DNA of 56,370 nucleotides from Gammaproteobacteria bacterium (GCA_009837185.1 VXUA01000083.1:1-56370); one strand, 5' to 3'. Positions 17,702 through 25,877 are shown, counted from the stretch's first letter. Program-made: numbers and translations. The notes: generated from the letters alone by a model not told the origin.

Positions 17702-18331
17702 CTAGGATCCATCTTCAGTCATGGACGCTGATTGTAGCATTCGTTCAACAGTATCGACCACTGCGAGAGTTGTTGGATCTAATTCAAAATTTAACAAACT
17801 ACCAGTAGAGACGGTACGGAGTGTAGTGCGTCGCAGAGTTTCTGGAATTAGATTCACAACCCCTTTACCCGTTTCATGATCGAAGGAAGCTAAGGTAAGA
17901 CTGACGCCATCGAGTGCAATGTATCCCTTCGTGTGAAAATATTTCCGCCAAGACCGGGGGACAACAAACTCTATTCTTTGTTCACTAGCGGTCGGTTGTG
18001 CTTGTACGACTTCTATCACATCGGCAATGTGACCCGAAAGTAAGTGACCACCAATTTCATCACCTAGTCGAATTGAGCGTTCCACATTCACCAAGTTTCC
18101 AGTAGACAAAAGACGTAGATTAGTCTGGATACGTGTCGCTTCGACCATTTCAAAACTAACCAACGAGTCATCTACGGCTACCACGGTCAAACACACGCCG
18201 TTAATCGCGACTGAAGCTCCTACCTCGAGGTTTTGCGTCAAACCAGTTAAGTCAAGTGTAAGTCGATGTACTCCGTTCTCTTCTTCTATCGAATGAACTT
18301 GACAGCACGCTGAGACAATTCCGCTAAACAT
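17702..18331 (-). CDS. ribE: Riboflavin synthase alpha subunit
   Basis: The enzyme dismutates two molecules of 6,7-dimethyl-8-ribityllumazine to riboflavin and its pyrimidine precursor. The 209-residue protein consists of two homologous lumazine-binding barrels. The first starts MFSGIV and contains VAINGVCLTVV; the second contains IGGHLLSGHIADVIEV and IALDGVSLTLAS. The usual ribD and ribBA-ribH genes are not next to it. The upstream 360 bp contain no recognisable FMN riboswitch. It is the first gene of a likely five-gene unit running to tRNA-Cys. Some paralogous lumazine-binding proteins lack activity, but both barrels here keep their signatures. Confidence 0.94.
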   Translation of the reverse strand: MFSGIVSACCQVHSIEEENGVHRLTLDLTGLTQNLEVGASVAINGVCLTVVAVDDSLVSFEMVEATRIQTNLRLLSTGNLVNVERSIRLGDEIGGHLLSGHIADVIEVVQAQPTASEQRIEFVVPRSWRKYFHTKGYIALDGVSLTLASFDHETGKGVVNLIPETLRRTTLRTVSTGSLLNFELDPTTLAVVDTVERMLQSASMTEDGS

Positions 18332-18694
18332 GAGAATTAGGAAAGCTGACCCAAGCGACTGAAGCCGTGAAAATTTTGATCGTTGCTTTCGACTAGTCGG
18401 GTAATACTCACGTTAAACAGGCACCGAGACACTTCGCTGTAGAGAGTAGATCTTCAATGCAGGAAGTTAGATTAAGACAATTCCCACCTCTTGGGAACAG
18501 ACAAGTCGGCTTGTCGTGATTCGGAAAGTGAAGCAAGCGTTCACCACTCCGTGGACTTCCTCACCAAGTGTCTGAGTTAGTCGAACCTGCTTACTCGGTT
18601 AGGTCCAAGACAATTAACCGTGGATCCCGCACAACGAATATGCGTCAAGAAATATGAGCACCCAATAAACTCATTCGGTCGTCGTTCGCCCAAT
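18332..18694. other. Intergenic region upstream of ribE
   Basis: The region separates the last TPR gene from ribE; both are on the minus strand. It holds no supported gene and no FMN-riboswitch-like sequence. It probably contains the ribE promoter, but no convincing -35/-10 pair could be chosen. Confidence 0.4.
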
Positions 18695-20194
18695 TTAACT
18701 TTGTTTAGACTCAAGGTAAACACGCCAGCTGTTTTCAACGTGGTTCTTATATTCGATTCTCGCACGTTCAGCTTTAATCAACTCGATGTACTGTCCTGCC
18801 GAATCTCGATAATTTTCAAGTGTCGCATTTTCCGGTTCGGTGCCAATTTCCTCTCGAAGCTCTTTCATGGTATTTTCGCTTCCATCTAAATCGTCTTTGT
18901 AGAATTGACAAACTCCTTTGATAAATTTGACATTTTCAGGATCTCCTTCTCCAAGTTCACCCTCCGTCGCATTTAACGCTCGATCCGCGAACAATATACA
19001 TTCGTCGAAATTGTCCAATAGTTGATGTAAACTCGCCAACGTATGCAAAACTTCTGCATCGTCTTTATAACCAACAGCTTCTTCATATATTCGAATGGCT
19101 TTTTCTAAGTCAGTCGTCAAGTACAAAGTTTGACCGTATCGCTTTAAATTATCGAAATTTCGTTCAATAATTTCTAGATCAAACCCCTCTTCGAAGACGA
19201 GTGCGGCGCGACTGTTGGCTTCCTTGATCTGCATACTAGAAATAACTTTCTTGTATTCGGTTTCTGTTTCCCACAAACCAAAATGATAGGCCGCTTCTAT
19301 CGTGTAATATCCCAGTCCACCCTCTTCGTCGCTGATACCTGTAACTTCGTCTATTTTCGCATAATCGGAGCTCAGCCTTCTCCAGTGTTCTTTGTCTTCA
19401 ATGAATTTCAAAACCAAAAACTTAGACAAGTCAAGAGCTTTTTCAAGGTAAAGATCTCGTTCTGCGGGGGTATCCATGAGTTCGTCGGATAGCTGTCTGT
19501 AAGTCTGCCACAATTGCACCCACCAATATTCTGGTATTGCATTTCCTTCTTCTTCTGACTTAGCTATCGCCCGTATCCACCACTCCTCAGTCTTGTAATA
19601 ATCTTCCAGACTGTTGTAGACATTGGCGATGAACGCGTAGTTAGTAGATCCCTCGTCCCAATCGTTGGTAAGATCCAACCACCGCTGAAGGTAGTCTAAA
19701 GAAGTCTCATAGTCCTCATAATTTGCACTCGCATAAATCCTTGCAATCATATACAGGGTATTTTCTTCCACGTAATACTGAATGGAATCCCGGTACTCTA
19801 GGATTTTTTTCGCGTGTTTGAGTACTAGATCGTAGTCTTCCAGAATCAGTCCTAAATCCATATACCTTCGGTGAAAAATCGCGAGCTCAAAATCGTTCCA
19901 GCGTCTTGTACGTTCCACCTGTCGATCCAGCATCTCTCTTGCCCTGTCGTAGTCTTCTTCTTCAACTGCCGCGGTGATCTTTTCAAGTTGAAGAAACCAC
20001 TCTTGAGAAGGGTTCTGTAGCTTTCGTTCCGGTCGTGGATCTTCTGGTTTTTCTTCGACTCCGCCTATCTGTGCACTAATAACGCCGACGAGATGCGATA
20101 GTGAGCTGTTGGGTTGGACAGCCTGCTCCACCCCGAACTCTACAAAGAACAATACCCCGCAGACAATCAAGCAGATAGAAATTGATCGTTTCAT
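18695..20194 (-). CDS. Secreted TPR-repeat protein, TonB-cluster associated (long form)
   Basis: The 499-residue protein begins with a signal peptide (MKRSISICLIVCGVLFFVEFG) and then forms tetratricopeptide-like helical repeats. Recognisable units are EDYDRAREMLDRQ, LRYx-type helices around HAKKILEYRDS, NYEDYETSLDYLQRWLDLT, NVYNSLEDYYKTEEWWIRAI and DLEKAIRIYEEAVGYKDDAEVLHTLASLHQLLDN. TPR proteins of this kind follow tonB in TonB2-type clusters such as that of Vibrio, where they are thought to assist the Ton complex in the periplasm. ATG at 20194 is chosen over 20230, because the signal peptide and the duplicated neighbour both begin with MKRSIS. It is the intact member of a duplicated pair; the other copy is chimeric. 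Confidence 0.82.
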   Translation of the reverse strand: MKRSISICLIVCGVLFFVEFGVEQAVQPNSSLSHLVGVISAQIGGVEEKPEDPRPERKLQNPSQEWFLQLEKITAAVEEEDYDRAREMLDRQVERTRRWNDFELAIFHRRYMDLGLILEDYDLVLKHAKKILEYRDSIQYYVEENTLYMIARIYASANYEDYETSLDYLQRWLDLTNDWDEGSTNYAFIANVYNSLEDYYKTEEWWIRAIAKSEEEGNAIPEYWWVQLWQTYRQLSDELMDTPAERDLYLEKALDLSKFLVLKFIEDKEHWRRLSSDYAKIDEVTGISDEEGGLGYYTIEAAYHFGLWETETEYKKVISSMQIKEANSRAALVFEEGFDLEIIERNFDNLKRYGQTLYLTTDLEKAIRIYEEAVGYKDDAEVLHTLASLHQLLDNFDECILFADRALNATEGELGEGDPENVKFIKGVCQFYKDDLDGSENTMKELREEIGTEPENATLENYRDSAGQYIELIKAERARIEYKNHVENSWRVYLESKQS

Positions 20195-20242
20195 AAAAAA
20201 ACCGTTTTTCTGTTCAAAATCCATATCCATAATGATACTCAG

Positions 20243-20373
20243 TTAATTGTTGGTATCGAGTTGTTTTCTAACACAGTCAAGCAATTCGGACCAACGTACA
20301 TCGACTCCTAATCCATCTTCCTTTTGATGTTCTATCGCACGCGCTAAATACTCCTAGGCTGGAGAGTAACTTT
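20243..20373 (-). pseudogene. 3' fragment of a second short TPR gene
   Basis: About 130 bp are clearly homologous to the 3' end of the short TPR gene at 21704-22417. The translated remnant reads EYLARAIEHQKEDGLGVDVR, then WSELLDCVRKQLDTNN and a TAA, against EYLERAIEHQKEEGLEVDAR, then WSELLDYVEKQLDRAN, in the intact gene. A TAG stands where the intact gene has a lysine codon, and similarity stops near 20374. It is a relic of the tandem duplication that built this array and lies at the same distance upstream of a long TPR gene as the intact copy does. Confidence 0.8.
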
Positions 20374-20501
20374 GGGTTCGCCGAACACAAGCACCTGGTC
20401 GTCTACAGGATATCACTTCGGGTCTACAAACACGAGAAAACACTCCGTGGTTGTAGATTGGCCAGTGGTGTTCTATTTAAACTGCAGGATGAACTATCGA
20501 A

Positions 20502-20517
20502 TCCCTCAGCGTAGGGA
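20502..20517 (-). terminator. Hairpin after TPR-TonB chimera
   Basis: TCCCT and AGGGA enclose a 6-nt loop a few bases past the stop codon. The same kind of hairpin, next to the motif GAATCC, follows both intact tonB genes. It lacks a clear T run. Confidence 0.4.
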
Positions 20518-20521
20518 GTTA

Positions 20522-21657
20522 CTACTCTTCTTCTATCTCGTATGTGATTCTATTTTTTACGTCCATGGTTCGAACCGGCTTACCGTTGACAATCTTTGGC
20601 TTGAATTTGAACTTCGAGGCAGCGCGGATTGCGGAACTGTCAAATATATGAGCTGGTTTTGACTCTAAGACCACTGGATTCTCAACTTTATCTTCCTCGG
20701 TGACGTCAAACTGTAGGATCACATACCCTTCAATTCCACGCTTCAATGCATCTTTTGGATAATCAGGTTCAGGTTTGAAGATTGGTAGGTACTCTGGGTC
20801 GCTGACGTCTGAATCTTCTTTGAGTTTCGCAGAATAGGAGCTCAGGCTTCTCCAATGTTCTTCTTCAATCAGTTTTAAAACCAAAAACTCAGACAAATCA
20901 AGAGCTTTTTGAAGATAAATATCCCGTTCTGCGGGTTTATCCTTGAGTTCGTCTGATAGCTGTCTGTAAGTCTGCCATAATTGCACCCTCCAGTGATCTG
21001 GTACTGCAATTCCTTCTTCTTCTGACTTAGCTATCGCCCGACTCCACCACTCCTCAGACTTGTAATAATCTTCCAAATTGTTGTAGACATTGGCGATGAA
21101 AGCGTAGTTAGTAGATCCCTCGTCCCAATCGTTGGTAAGATCCAACCACCGCTGCATGTACTCAAGAGCCGTCTCATAGTCTTCGTAGTTTTCACTCGCA
21201 TAAATCCTTGCAATCATATACAGGGTATGTTCTTCCACGTAATACTGAATGGAATCCCGATACTCCAAGCTTTTTTTGCGTGCTCTAGCACTAAATCGTA
21301 GTCTTCCTGAATCAGTCCTATGTCCATATACCTTCGGTGAAAAATCGAGAGCTCAAAATCGCTCCAACGACTCGCAGGTTCCAGCTGTCGGTCCAGCATC
21401 TCCTTTGCGCTGTCGTAGTCTTCTTCAACAGCCGCGGTGATCTTTTCAAGTTGAAGAAACCACTCTTGAGAAGGGTTCTGTAGCTTTCGTTCCGGTCGTG
21501 GATCTTCTGGTTTTTCTCCGACTACACCGGTCTGTGCGCCTATCATACCTACGAGATGAGCCAATGAGCTGTTCGGCTGGACGGCTAGCTCCATACCAAA
21601 CTCTGCAAAGAACAACGCTCCGCAAACAATCAAGCAAGTAGATATTGATCGTTTCAT
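20522..21657 (-). pseudogene. Chimera of TPR protein and TonB C-terminal domain, frameshifted
   Basis: The 5' part (147 codons) matches the intact long TPR gene from its MKRSIS signal peptide to EHAKKxLEYRDS. The 3' part (248 codons in another frame) continues the TPR homology to LSSYSAK. Near 20800 it switches to a TonB C-terminal domain (PIFKPEPDYPKDALKRGIEG to FKFKPKIVNGKPVR and NRITYEIEEE) almost identical in layout to the two tonB genes next door. The frame breaks in a run of seven A residues (21271-21277, T on the plus strand). Eight A would restore AKKSLEYRDS, so one base has been lost, or the run varies between cells. The fusion looks like a deletion between a TPR gene and a following tonB gene. 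If read through, it would be a signal-peptide TPR protein ending in a TonB domain. Confidence 0.78.
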
Positions 21658-21703
21658 AAGACAACCTATTTAATTGAGAATTTCTACCAATAATGATATC
21701 CGG

Positions 21704-22417
21704 TTAGTTCGCCCTATCGAGTTGTTTTTCGACATAGTCAAGCAATTCGGACCATCGTGCATCGACTTCTAATCCCTCTTCCTTTTGATGTTCTATCGCA
21801 CGCTCTAAATACTCTTTTGCTTTAGAGTAACTTTTGATCTTTACAAATAAATTTCCGGCAAATGCTAACTCACTCGCCTTTGGATTTTCAACGATCTCTA
21901 ACCATTCATTCAAGCGACTATGGGCTTTAACGTGTTCTTTTTCTGACAGATAAAGCTCAGTTAATCGCAAAAGTACTTCTTCTTCTCTAGCGTACGAAAT
22001 ATTGTCCCTGTATTCGAGTACCTTTTCGAGATGGCCTATAGTTGCCTCGACGTTTTGCTGAATGTACGAGATCCGACTGGATATGTACGCTAACTCAGCC
22101 TGTTCTGAGAGAGTCAATTCAGTCTCATTCTCCCAAATTTCAGCTAGCTTCTGTTCGGCTTTGGCATAGTCTTCATCCTGTATGTGTCCGTCTACTACAC
22201 CGAGGGACTCGATCGTCATTAAATTAAACGATGTGATGTTTTTCGGTGGTCGATTGTTGGGCTCTACCGATTCGTTGGAAACCGGTTCTGTGTTCTCCTC
22301 AGTCGCATCGATCTGATTTACGTTGACAGCCGATTCTCCAGTAATGCTAATGAAACCGAGCATCGATAAGAAACAGCCTGTGGAGAATGGATGTGAGGAA
22401 CTCAGGCGACGTCGCAT
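21704..22417 (-). CDS. Secreted TPR-repeat protein, TonB-cluster associated (short form)
   Basis: The product is 237 residues from the ATG (a GTG four codons earlier is possible). It has a hydrophobic N-terminal segment (FSTGCFLSMLGFISIT), a polar linker rich in N, E and P (about residues 30-60), and then TPR-like helices: EDYAKAEQKLAEIWEN, QNVEATIGHLEKVLEYRD, KEHVKAHSRLNEWLEIVE and KSYSKAKEYLERAIEHQ. It shares the HLEKVLEYRDN-type repeat with the long TPR protein and is probably an older paralogue. It lies between tonB and the long TPR gene in the array. A periplasmic helper of the Ton complex is inferred from position only. Confidence 0.78.
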   Translation of the reverse strand: MRRRLSSSHPFSTGCFLSMLGFISITGESAVNVNQIDATEENTEPVSNESVEPNNRPPKNITSFNLMTIESLGVVDGHIQDEDYAKAEQKLAEIWENETELTLSEQAELAYISSRISYIQQNVEATIGHLEKVLEYRDNISYAREEEVLLRLTELYLSEKEHVKAHSRLNEWLEIVENPKASELAFAGNLFVKIKSYSKAKEYLERAIEHQKEEGLEVDARWSELLDYVEKQLDRAN

Positions 22418-22635
22418 TCTGAAAATCACAGTTGTTATTTCGTCAGGTTCTTTTTTAGAGCAATCTTGTGCTCACGCTAGGACGGTAAGCTAATGAGACA
22501 CTAAAGTTCGACATGAGCGAACATAAACGTTCCCCTTCGATGACTCAGTTACACATACGCACTGAGACTCGGTCCCTCTAACCGTGGCCGTTACCCAATG
22601 CAAATACGATTACTGAAACTAAGGCTGAATGTTGG

Positions 22636-22655
22636 AATCCCTCAGCCTGGGGATT
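22636..22655 (-). terminator. Hairpin overlapping the tonB stop codon
   Basis: AATCCC and GGGATT form a 6-bp stem that touches the stop codon. It is preceded on the plus strand by GTTGG, a motif shared with the hairpin after the other tonB gene. Without a T run it could be an RNA-stability element instead of a terminator. Confidence 0.45.
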
Positions 22656-23263
22656 TATTGTTCTTCCTTTAGCTCGTATATGATTCTGTTCTTCACGCCG
22701 CTGACACGAACAGGCTGGCCATTAAGAACTTTTGGCTTATATTTGAACTTCAACGCGGCTCGTATGGCGGATCGGTCGAATATGCTCGGAGGTTTTGCTT
22801 CAATGACCACTGGATTCTCAACTGAACCGTCCTCGGTGACATCAAACTGTACGATCACATACCCTTCAATTCCACGCTGCAACGCAATTGTTGGATAATC
22901 AGGTTCAGGTTTGAAGAATGGCATGTATTCTCCATCTTGAGACCAAGTGCCAGGGCCCAAGTCATTGAGACCGATGTCAGGAGTTTCGAAATCCCAGTCT
23001 TCCACCTCTGCACCTATGGTAGCTTTAGTTACTGCCTTAGGGGGTTCTGGAGGTAGATCTTCTACCGGAGGGGGTGGCTCCATGTCGCGTTTAATAGTAT
23101 CCACTGGTAGATCTTCAATCAGTCGGACAAACTCCATGATCCGAATTTTTGGAGCTTCATTTAGAGGGTTCTTGTCAATCGCTATCACAGCCTGCATGAT
23201 GTAAAGTAACACAACGGTTACAACAGCGCCTGCTACTAAGCCAATGCCATATCTCGTGAACAT
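22655..23263 (-). CDS. tonB: TonB-family energy transducer (copy 1)
   Basis: TonB carries energy from the ExbB-ExbD motor in the inner membrane to outer-membrane receptors. The 202-residue protein has one N-terminal transmembrane helix (about residues 6-28, IGLVAGAVVTVVLLYIMQAVIA) and a short proline-rich stretch (MEPPPPVEDLPPEPP). The C-terminal TonB domain runs from about residue 110 (PFFKPEPDYPTIALQRGIEG, then YVIVQFDVTEDGSVENPVVI, to FKYKPKVLNGQPV). The short linker and missing SHLS motif are typical of TonB2-type proteins. ATG is preceded by AGGAG. Coding and upstream sequence are closely related to the next tonB copy, so it arose by tandem duplication. The TPR genes follow it. Confidence 0.92.
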   Translation of the reverse strand: MFTRYGIGLVAGAVVTVVLLYIMQAVIAIDKNPLNEAPKIRIMEFVRLIEDLPVDTIKRDMEPPPPVEDLPPEPPKAVTKATIGAEVEDWDFETPDIGLNDLGPGTWSQDGEYMPFFKPEPDYPTIALQRGIEGYVIVQFDVTEDGSVENPVVIEAKPPSIFDRSAIRAALKFKYKPKVLNGQPVRVSGVKNRIIYELKEEQ

Positions 23264-23317
23264 ATTTACTCTCCTAAATTACCATAAGAGAACTTTCTGC
23301 GGTACAAAATCATCCTT

Positions 23318-23336
23318 GTATCGCTGACATACTTGA
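23318..23336 (-). repeat. Conserved block upstream of tonB copy 1
   Basis: GTATCGCTGACATACTTGA (plus-strand reading) is identical to 24437-24455. It lies at nearly the same distance, about 55 bp, before each tonB start codon. A second shared block, CATCAGCCAAGCT, lies further upstream. Being preserved in diverged duplicates suggests a promoter or operator. Confidence 0.5.
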
Positions 23337-23757
23337 CGTGAGTCAAAACTAGTGTCATTACTCATCAGCCAAGCTGCTTATCTCGAACGTATCGAATTTT
23401 ATTTTACTCAGTTTTTTTGTAAAGGTAGAAAACTCCAGCTAGCGAAATCAACTAAGTTCTCTAGACAAATCCAGCCCAACTTAAACCATCAGGTCAAAGA
23501 ATCGGAAGACTTTCCCGATTATGCACGTATGATGTCCCTCAGATGCAAGGTACTAGTTTATCACAACACTCGGTTCACCGAGTTGGGGCAGTCGGTCGGC
23601 TGGGTTGGGGAGGTCACAGTTCCTTGTCCTACCCGCTATTGAGGTAAATCGGCGACCCACAGGCAAGATTGCAATACAGAAGGCTCGGGGTCAACAGGAA
23701 TACAGGAAGCCGCAAAGAGCTGGAATTCCTCTAAAAACAGCAATAATCAGGTTGGAA

Positions 23758-23777
23758 TCCTTCCCGTCGGGGAGGGA
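23758..23777 (-). terminator. Hairpin after tonB copy 2
   Basis: TCCTTCCC and GGGAGGGA pair over 8 bp (one G-U) around a 4-nt loop, four bases past the stop codon. GTTGGAATCC on the plus strand precedes it, as at tonB copy 1. No T run follows. Confidence 0.5.
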
Positions 23778-23780
23778 CTT

Positions 23781-24383
23781 CTATTCCTCCAACTGGTATA
23801 TGATTCTATTTTTTACGCCGGTGACACGAACGGGCTGACCGTTAAGAATTTTTGGTTTGTATCTGAACTTCGAAGCAGCCCGTTTTGCGGAACTGTCAAA
23901 TATGCCTGGTGGTTTTGCTTCTATAACCACCGGATTTTCTACTGTACCTTCTTCAGTGACATCAAACTGTACGATCACATACCCTTCTAGATTACGTTGT
24001 AAAGCGATAGTCGGGTATTCAGGTTCGGGTTTGAAGAATGGCATGTACTCTCCATCTCGATCCCAGGTTCCGGCACTCAAATCATCAAGATCTGAATTTT
24101 GAGGTTCAATGTCCCAACCATCATCCACCGATTGACCATCAGGAGAATCAGGAACCAACTGCAGGGGAGTCAGAGGAGGTAATTCTACCTGAGGAGGTGG
24201 GTCCATCTCGGGTTTCTTGGGTTCGACCTGTTTGTCTTCAACCTGTCGAAAAAAATCGATTTGAACTTTCGGAGCTTTATTTAGAACGACCTCGTCAAAA
24301 GCTATCACCGACTGCATGATGTACAGCAATACAACGGTTACAACCGCGCTTGCTACCAAGCCTATACCATATCTAGTAAACAT
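23781..24383 (-). CDS. tonB: TonB-family energy transducer (copy 2)
   Basis: The 200-residue protein has the same build as copy 1. The N-terminus is nearly identical up to the membrane helix (MFTRYGIGLVASAVVTVVLL), and the proline-rich part is different (KKPEMDPPPQVELPPLTP). The TonB C-terminal domain (PFFKPEPEYPTIALQRNLEG to FRYKPKILNGQPVRVTG) is very similar. The two copies differ most in the periplasmic linker, which could let them serve different receptors or simply reflect drift. It is the copy nearest to exbD, but a 564-bp gap separates them, so it probably has its own promoter. Confidence 0.92.
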   Translation of the reverse strand: MFTRYGIGLVASAVVTVVLLYIMQSVIAFDEVVLNKAPKVQIDFFRQVEDKQVEPKKPEMDPPPQVELPPLTPLQLVPDSPDGQSVDDGWDIEPQNSDLDDLSAGTWDRDGEYMPFFKPEPEYPTIALQRNLEGYVIVQFDVTEEGTVENPVVIEAKPPGIFDSSAKRAASKFRYKPKILNGQPVRVTGVKNRIIYQLEE

Positions 24384-24436
24384 TGTAAATCTCCTAATTA
24401 CATTCAGAGAACTGACGGCGTTACGAACTCATCCCC

Positions 24437-24455
24437 GTATCGCTGACATACTTGA
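24437..24455 (-). repeat. Conserved block upstream of tonB copy 2
   Basis: This is the partner of 23318-23336; all 19 bases are identical. It is a probable regulatory or promoter element kept in both tonB upstream regions. Confidence 0.5.
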
Positions 24456-24854
24456 GGTGAACGAATACTGAAGTCTAGACACATCAGCCAAGCTATCCAA
24501 CTCAAACGTATTAGACTTCTTTCTACCCGTTTAGTTCTTTCTGGCAGCACATTTCTGCTCGCACGAATAGCTCAAAGTTGTCTAGAAAATCACTCTCCCG
24601 GATGAATTCTCATTTAAGGGAGTCGAATGCCCTCTTCTGAAAACTTGTCCGCAAGCATTGGTACTGATACATTTCTAGTAGATGTAGCAGATGCTGGAGC
24701 ACACCCTCCCCTTTGTAGGAGATTAATCTAAGATGTCTTGGGTAGAGTCGTTGTGTTTGATCGCGTCAAGTACAGAAATTGGACTTGCATTCACAAGTCT
24801 GCACTCAACAAGTCTTGTAGCGTTTCGCGGGGACTCGTCGCGACGAAACTGGGG

Positions 24855-24882
24855 ATAGATTGACGGAGTTAAGTCTATCTAT
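24855..24882 (-). terminator. Possible terminator or attenuator after exbD
   Basis: ATAGATTGAC and GTCTATCTAT pair at nine of ten positions around an 8-nt loop, 65-95 bp past the exbD stop. There is no T run, so it could instead protect the 3' end of the upstream transcript. Confidence 0.4.
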
Positions 24883-24947
24883 TCTCGATCAAACGAACTG
24901 TAACAGCAAGGTCGAATACAGTAAATTACAAGTTCACCAGAAAGGTG

Positions 24948-25352
24948 TCAGTCTTCCGTCGCTAGTGCAACATCTAATACTTTTGCATCTCGAGCAGCTT
25001 CAAGAACGGCTCTCACAGCTTTAATCTTTGCTTCTCGATCGACCTGAATGACAATGCCTCCCTTAGGATTCTCTGCGTGAATCCGCTCAATGTGAGCCCG
25101 GACCTTGTCAAGTTCCACTTGCTTCTTATCAATCCACACGTCGCCTCCTTTGCCTACCGCGATTAAAACGCTAACTAGAGGTTTGGGTTGCGCCGAACGA
25201 GCCTCGGGACGAAATACATCTAAACCCGGCTGTTTTATGAAAGTCGCCGTAACGATGAAGAAAATCAACATGATAAACACCACGTCTAACATTGGTGTTA
25301 AGTTAATGTCGCTGTCGTCTTCCGTATTACTTCGTTGTTTTCCTAGTGCCAT
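24948..25352 (-). CDS. exbD: Biopolymer transport protein ExbD (TonB2 type)
   Basis: ExbD is the part of the Ton motor that uses the proton gradient. The 134-residue protein has a short cytoplasmic N-terminus, one transmembrane helix (about residues 20-40, PMLDVVFIMLIFFIVTATF) with the essential aspartate D23, and a periplasmic domain with the family pattern DKKQVELDKV, then IVIQVDREAK. It lies 12 bp after exbB. In Vibrio the corresponding protein of the TonB2 system works with a second ExbB-like protein, TtpC, and the same genes are present here upstream. Confidence 0.94.
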   Translation of the reverse strand: MALGKQRSNTEDDSDINLTPMLDVVFIMLIFFIVTATFIKQPGLDVFRPEARSAQPKPLVSVLIAVGKGGDVWIDKKQVELDKVRAHIERIHAENPKGGIVIQVDREAKIKAVRAVLEAARDAKVLDVALATED

Positions 25353-25364
25353 ATCTATTCCAAT

Positions 25365-25877
25365 CTAGTGTTCCATAGTAAGGACATCATTGAGCAATTC
25401 CGAGTGGTGCGCAATCCTTCGTTTCAACCACGTAGCACCCAAAATCCCAGACAATGACGCTATCATTCCGGACATAGTTGGTATCGTGGCCGCAGACACT
25501 CCGGCGGCCATCGAACGTGCATTTCCACCCTGCGTTGCCATAGCATCAAAGACTTGAATCATTCCAGTCACGGTACCCAGCAGTCCTAACAACGGACACA
25601 GAGTAATACAAGTCAAAATAATTGGCATACTTCCACGAATCTTCGAGTTTGCCTGTGAAAGCATCGTGGAACGGATCGCATGTGCTGTCCAACTTGTTCG
25701 TTCCTCACGAGACTCCCATTTATGAACAACGTCGCTTACTACATTTTTATGTTCGAAGAAAAAGTAATAGGCGCGTTCAAAAATCAGTACCCACATGAGG
25801 AACGTCGTCGCTGCGATTAGGTAGAGGACGTCGCCCCCCTGATCAAAAAAACGGGAAATGAGCAGGTATACATCCAT
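25365..25877 (-). CDS. exbB: ExbB/TolQ/MotA-family proton channel protein
   Basis: This 170-residue protein is the short ExbB of TonB2-type systems. It has three hydrophobic segments: about residues 16-38 (VLYLIAATTFLMWVLIFERA), 82-105 (SMPIILTCITLCPLLGLLGTVTGM) and 125-150 (AAGVSAATIPTMSGMIASLSGILG). The MotA/TolQ/ExbB signature GLLGTVTGMIQVFDAMA is intact. It would form the channel with ExbD. It starts about 11 bp after the TtpC-like gene and is followed at once by exbD. Confidence 0.93.
   Translation of the reverse strand: MDVYLLISRFFDQGGDVLYLIAATTFLMWVLIFERAYYFFFEHKNVVSDVVHKWESREERTSWTAHAIRSTMLSQANSKIRGSMPIILTCITLCPLLGLLGTVTGMIQVFDAMATQGGNARSMAAGVSAATIPTMSGMIASLSGILGATWLKRRIAHHSELLNDVLTMEH

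Larger units (their letters stand above)
23264..23780. other. Region between the two tonB genes
   Basis: No supported gene is found. About 140 bp next to copy 1 are homologous to the region upstream of copy 2 and probably contain the tonB promoter. The remainder (about 23420-23740) has no recognised content. Confidence 0.5.
24384..24947. other. Intergenic region between exbD and tonB copy 2
   Basis: No supported gene is found. The 140 bp nearest tonB are duplicated upstream of tonB copy 1. Two inverted repeats lie toward exbD: GTTTCG/CGAAAC around 24819-24848, and a longer one at 24855-24882. Confidence 0.5.

Noticed and set aside
18332-18694. FMN riboswitch upstream of ribE
   Set aside because: None of the conserved RFN sequence blocks was found on the minus strand in this region.
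20195-24947. CRISPR-like repeats in the tonB/TPR region
   Set aside because: The repeats are few, widely spaced and explained by duplicated genes with their flanks; there are no regular spacers and no cas genes.
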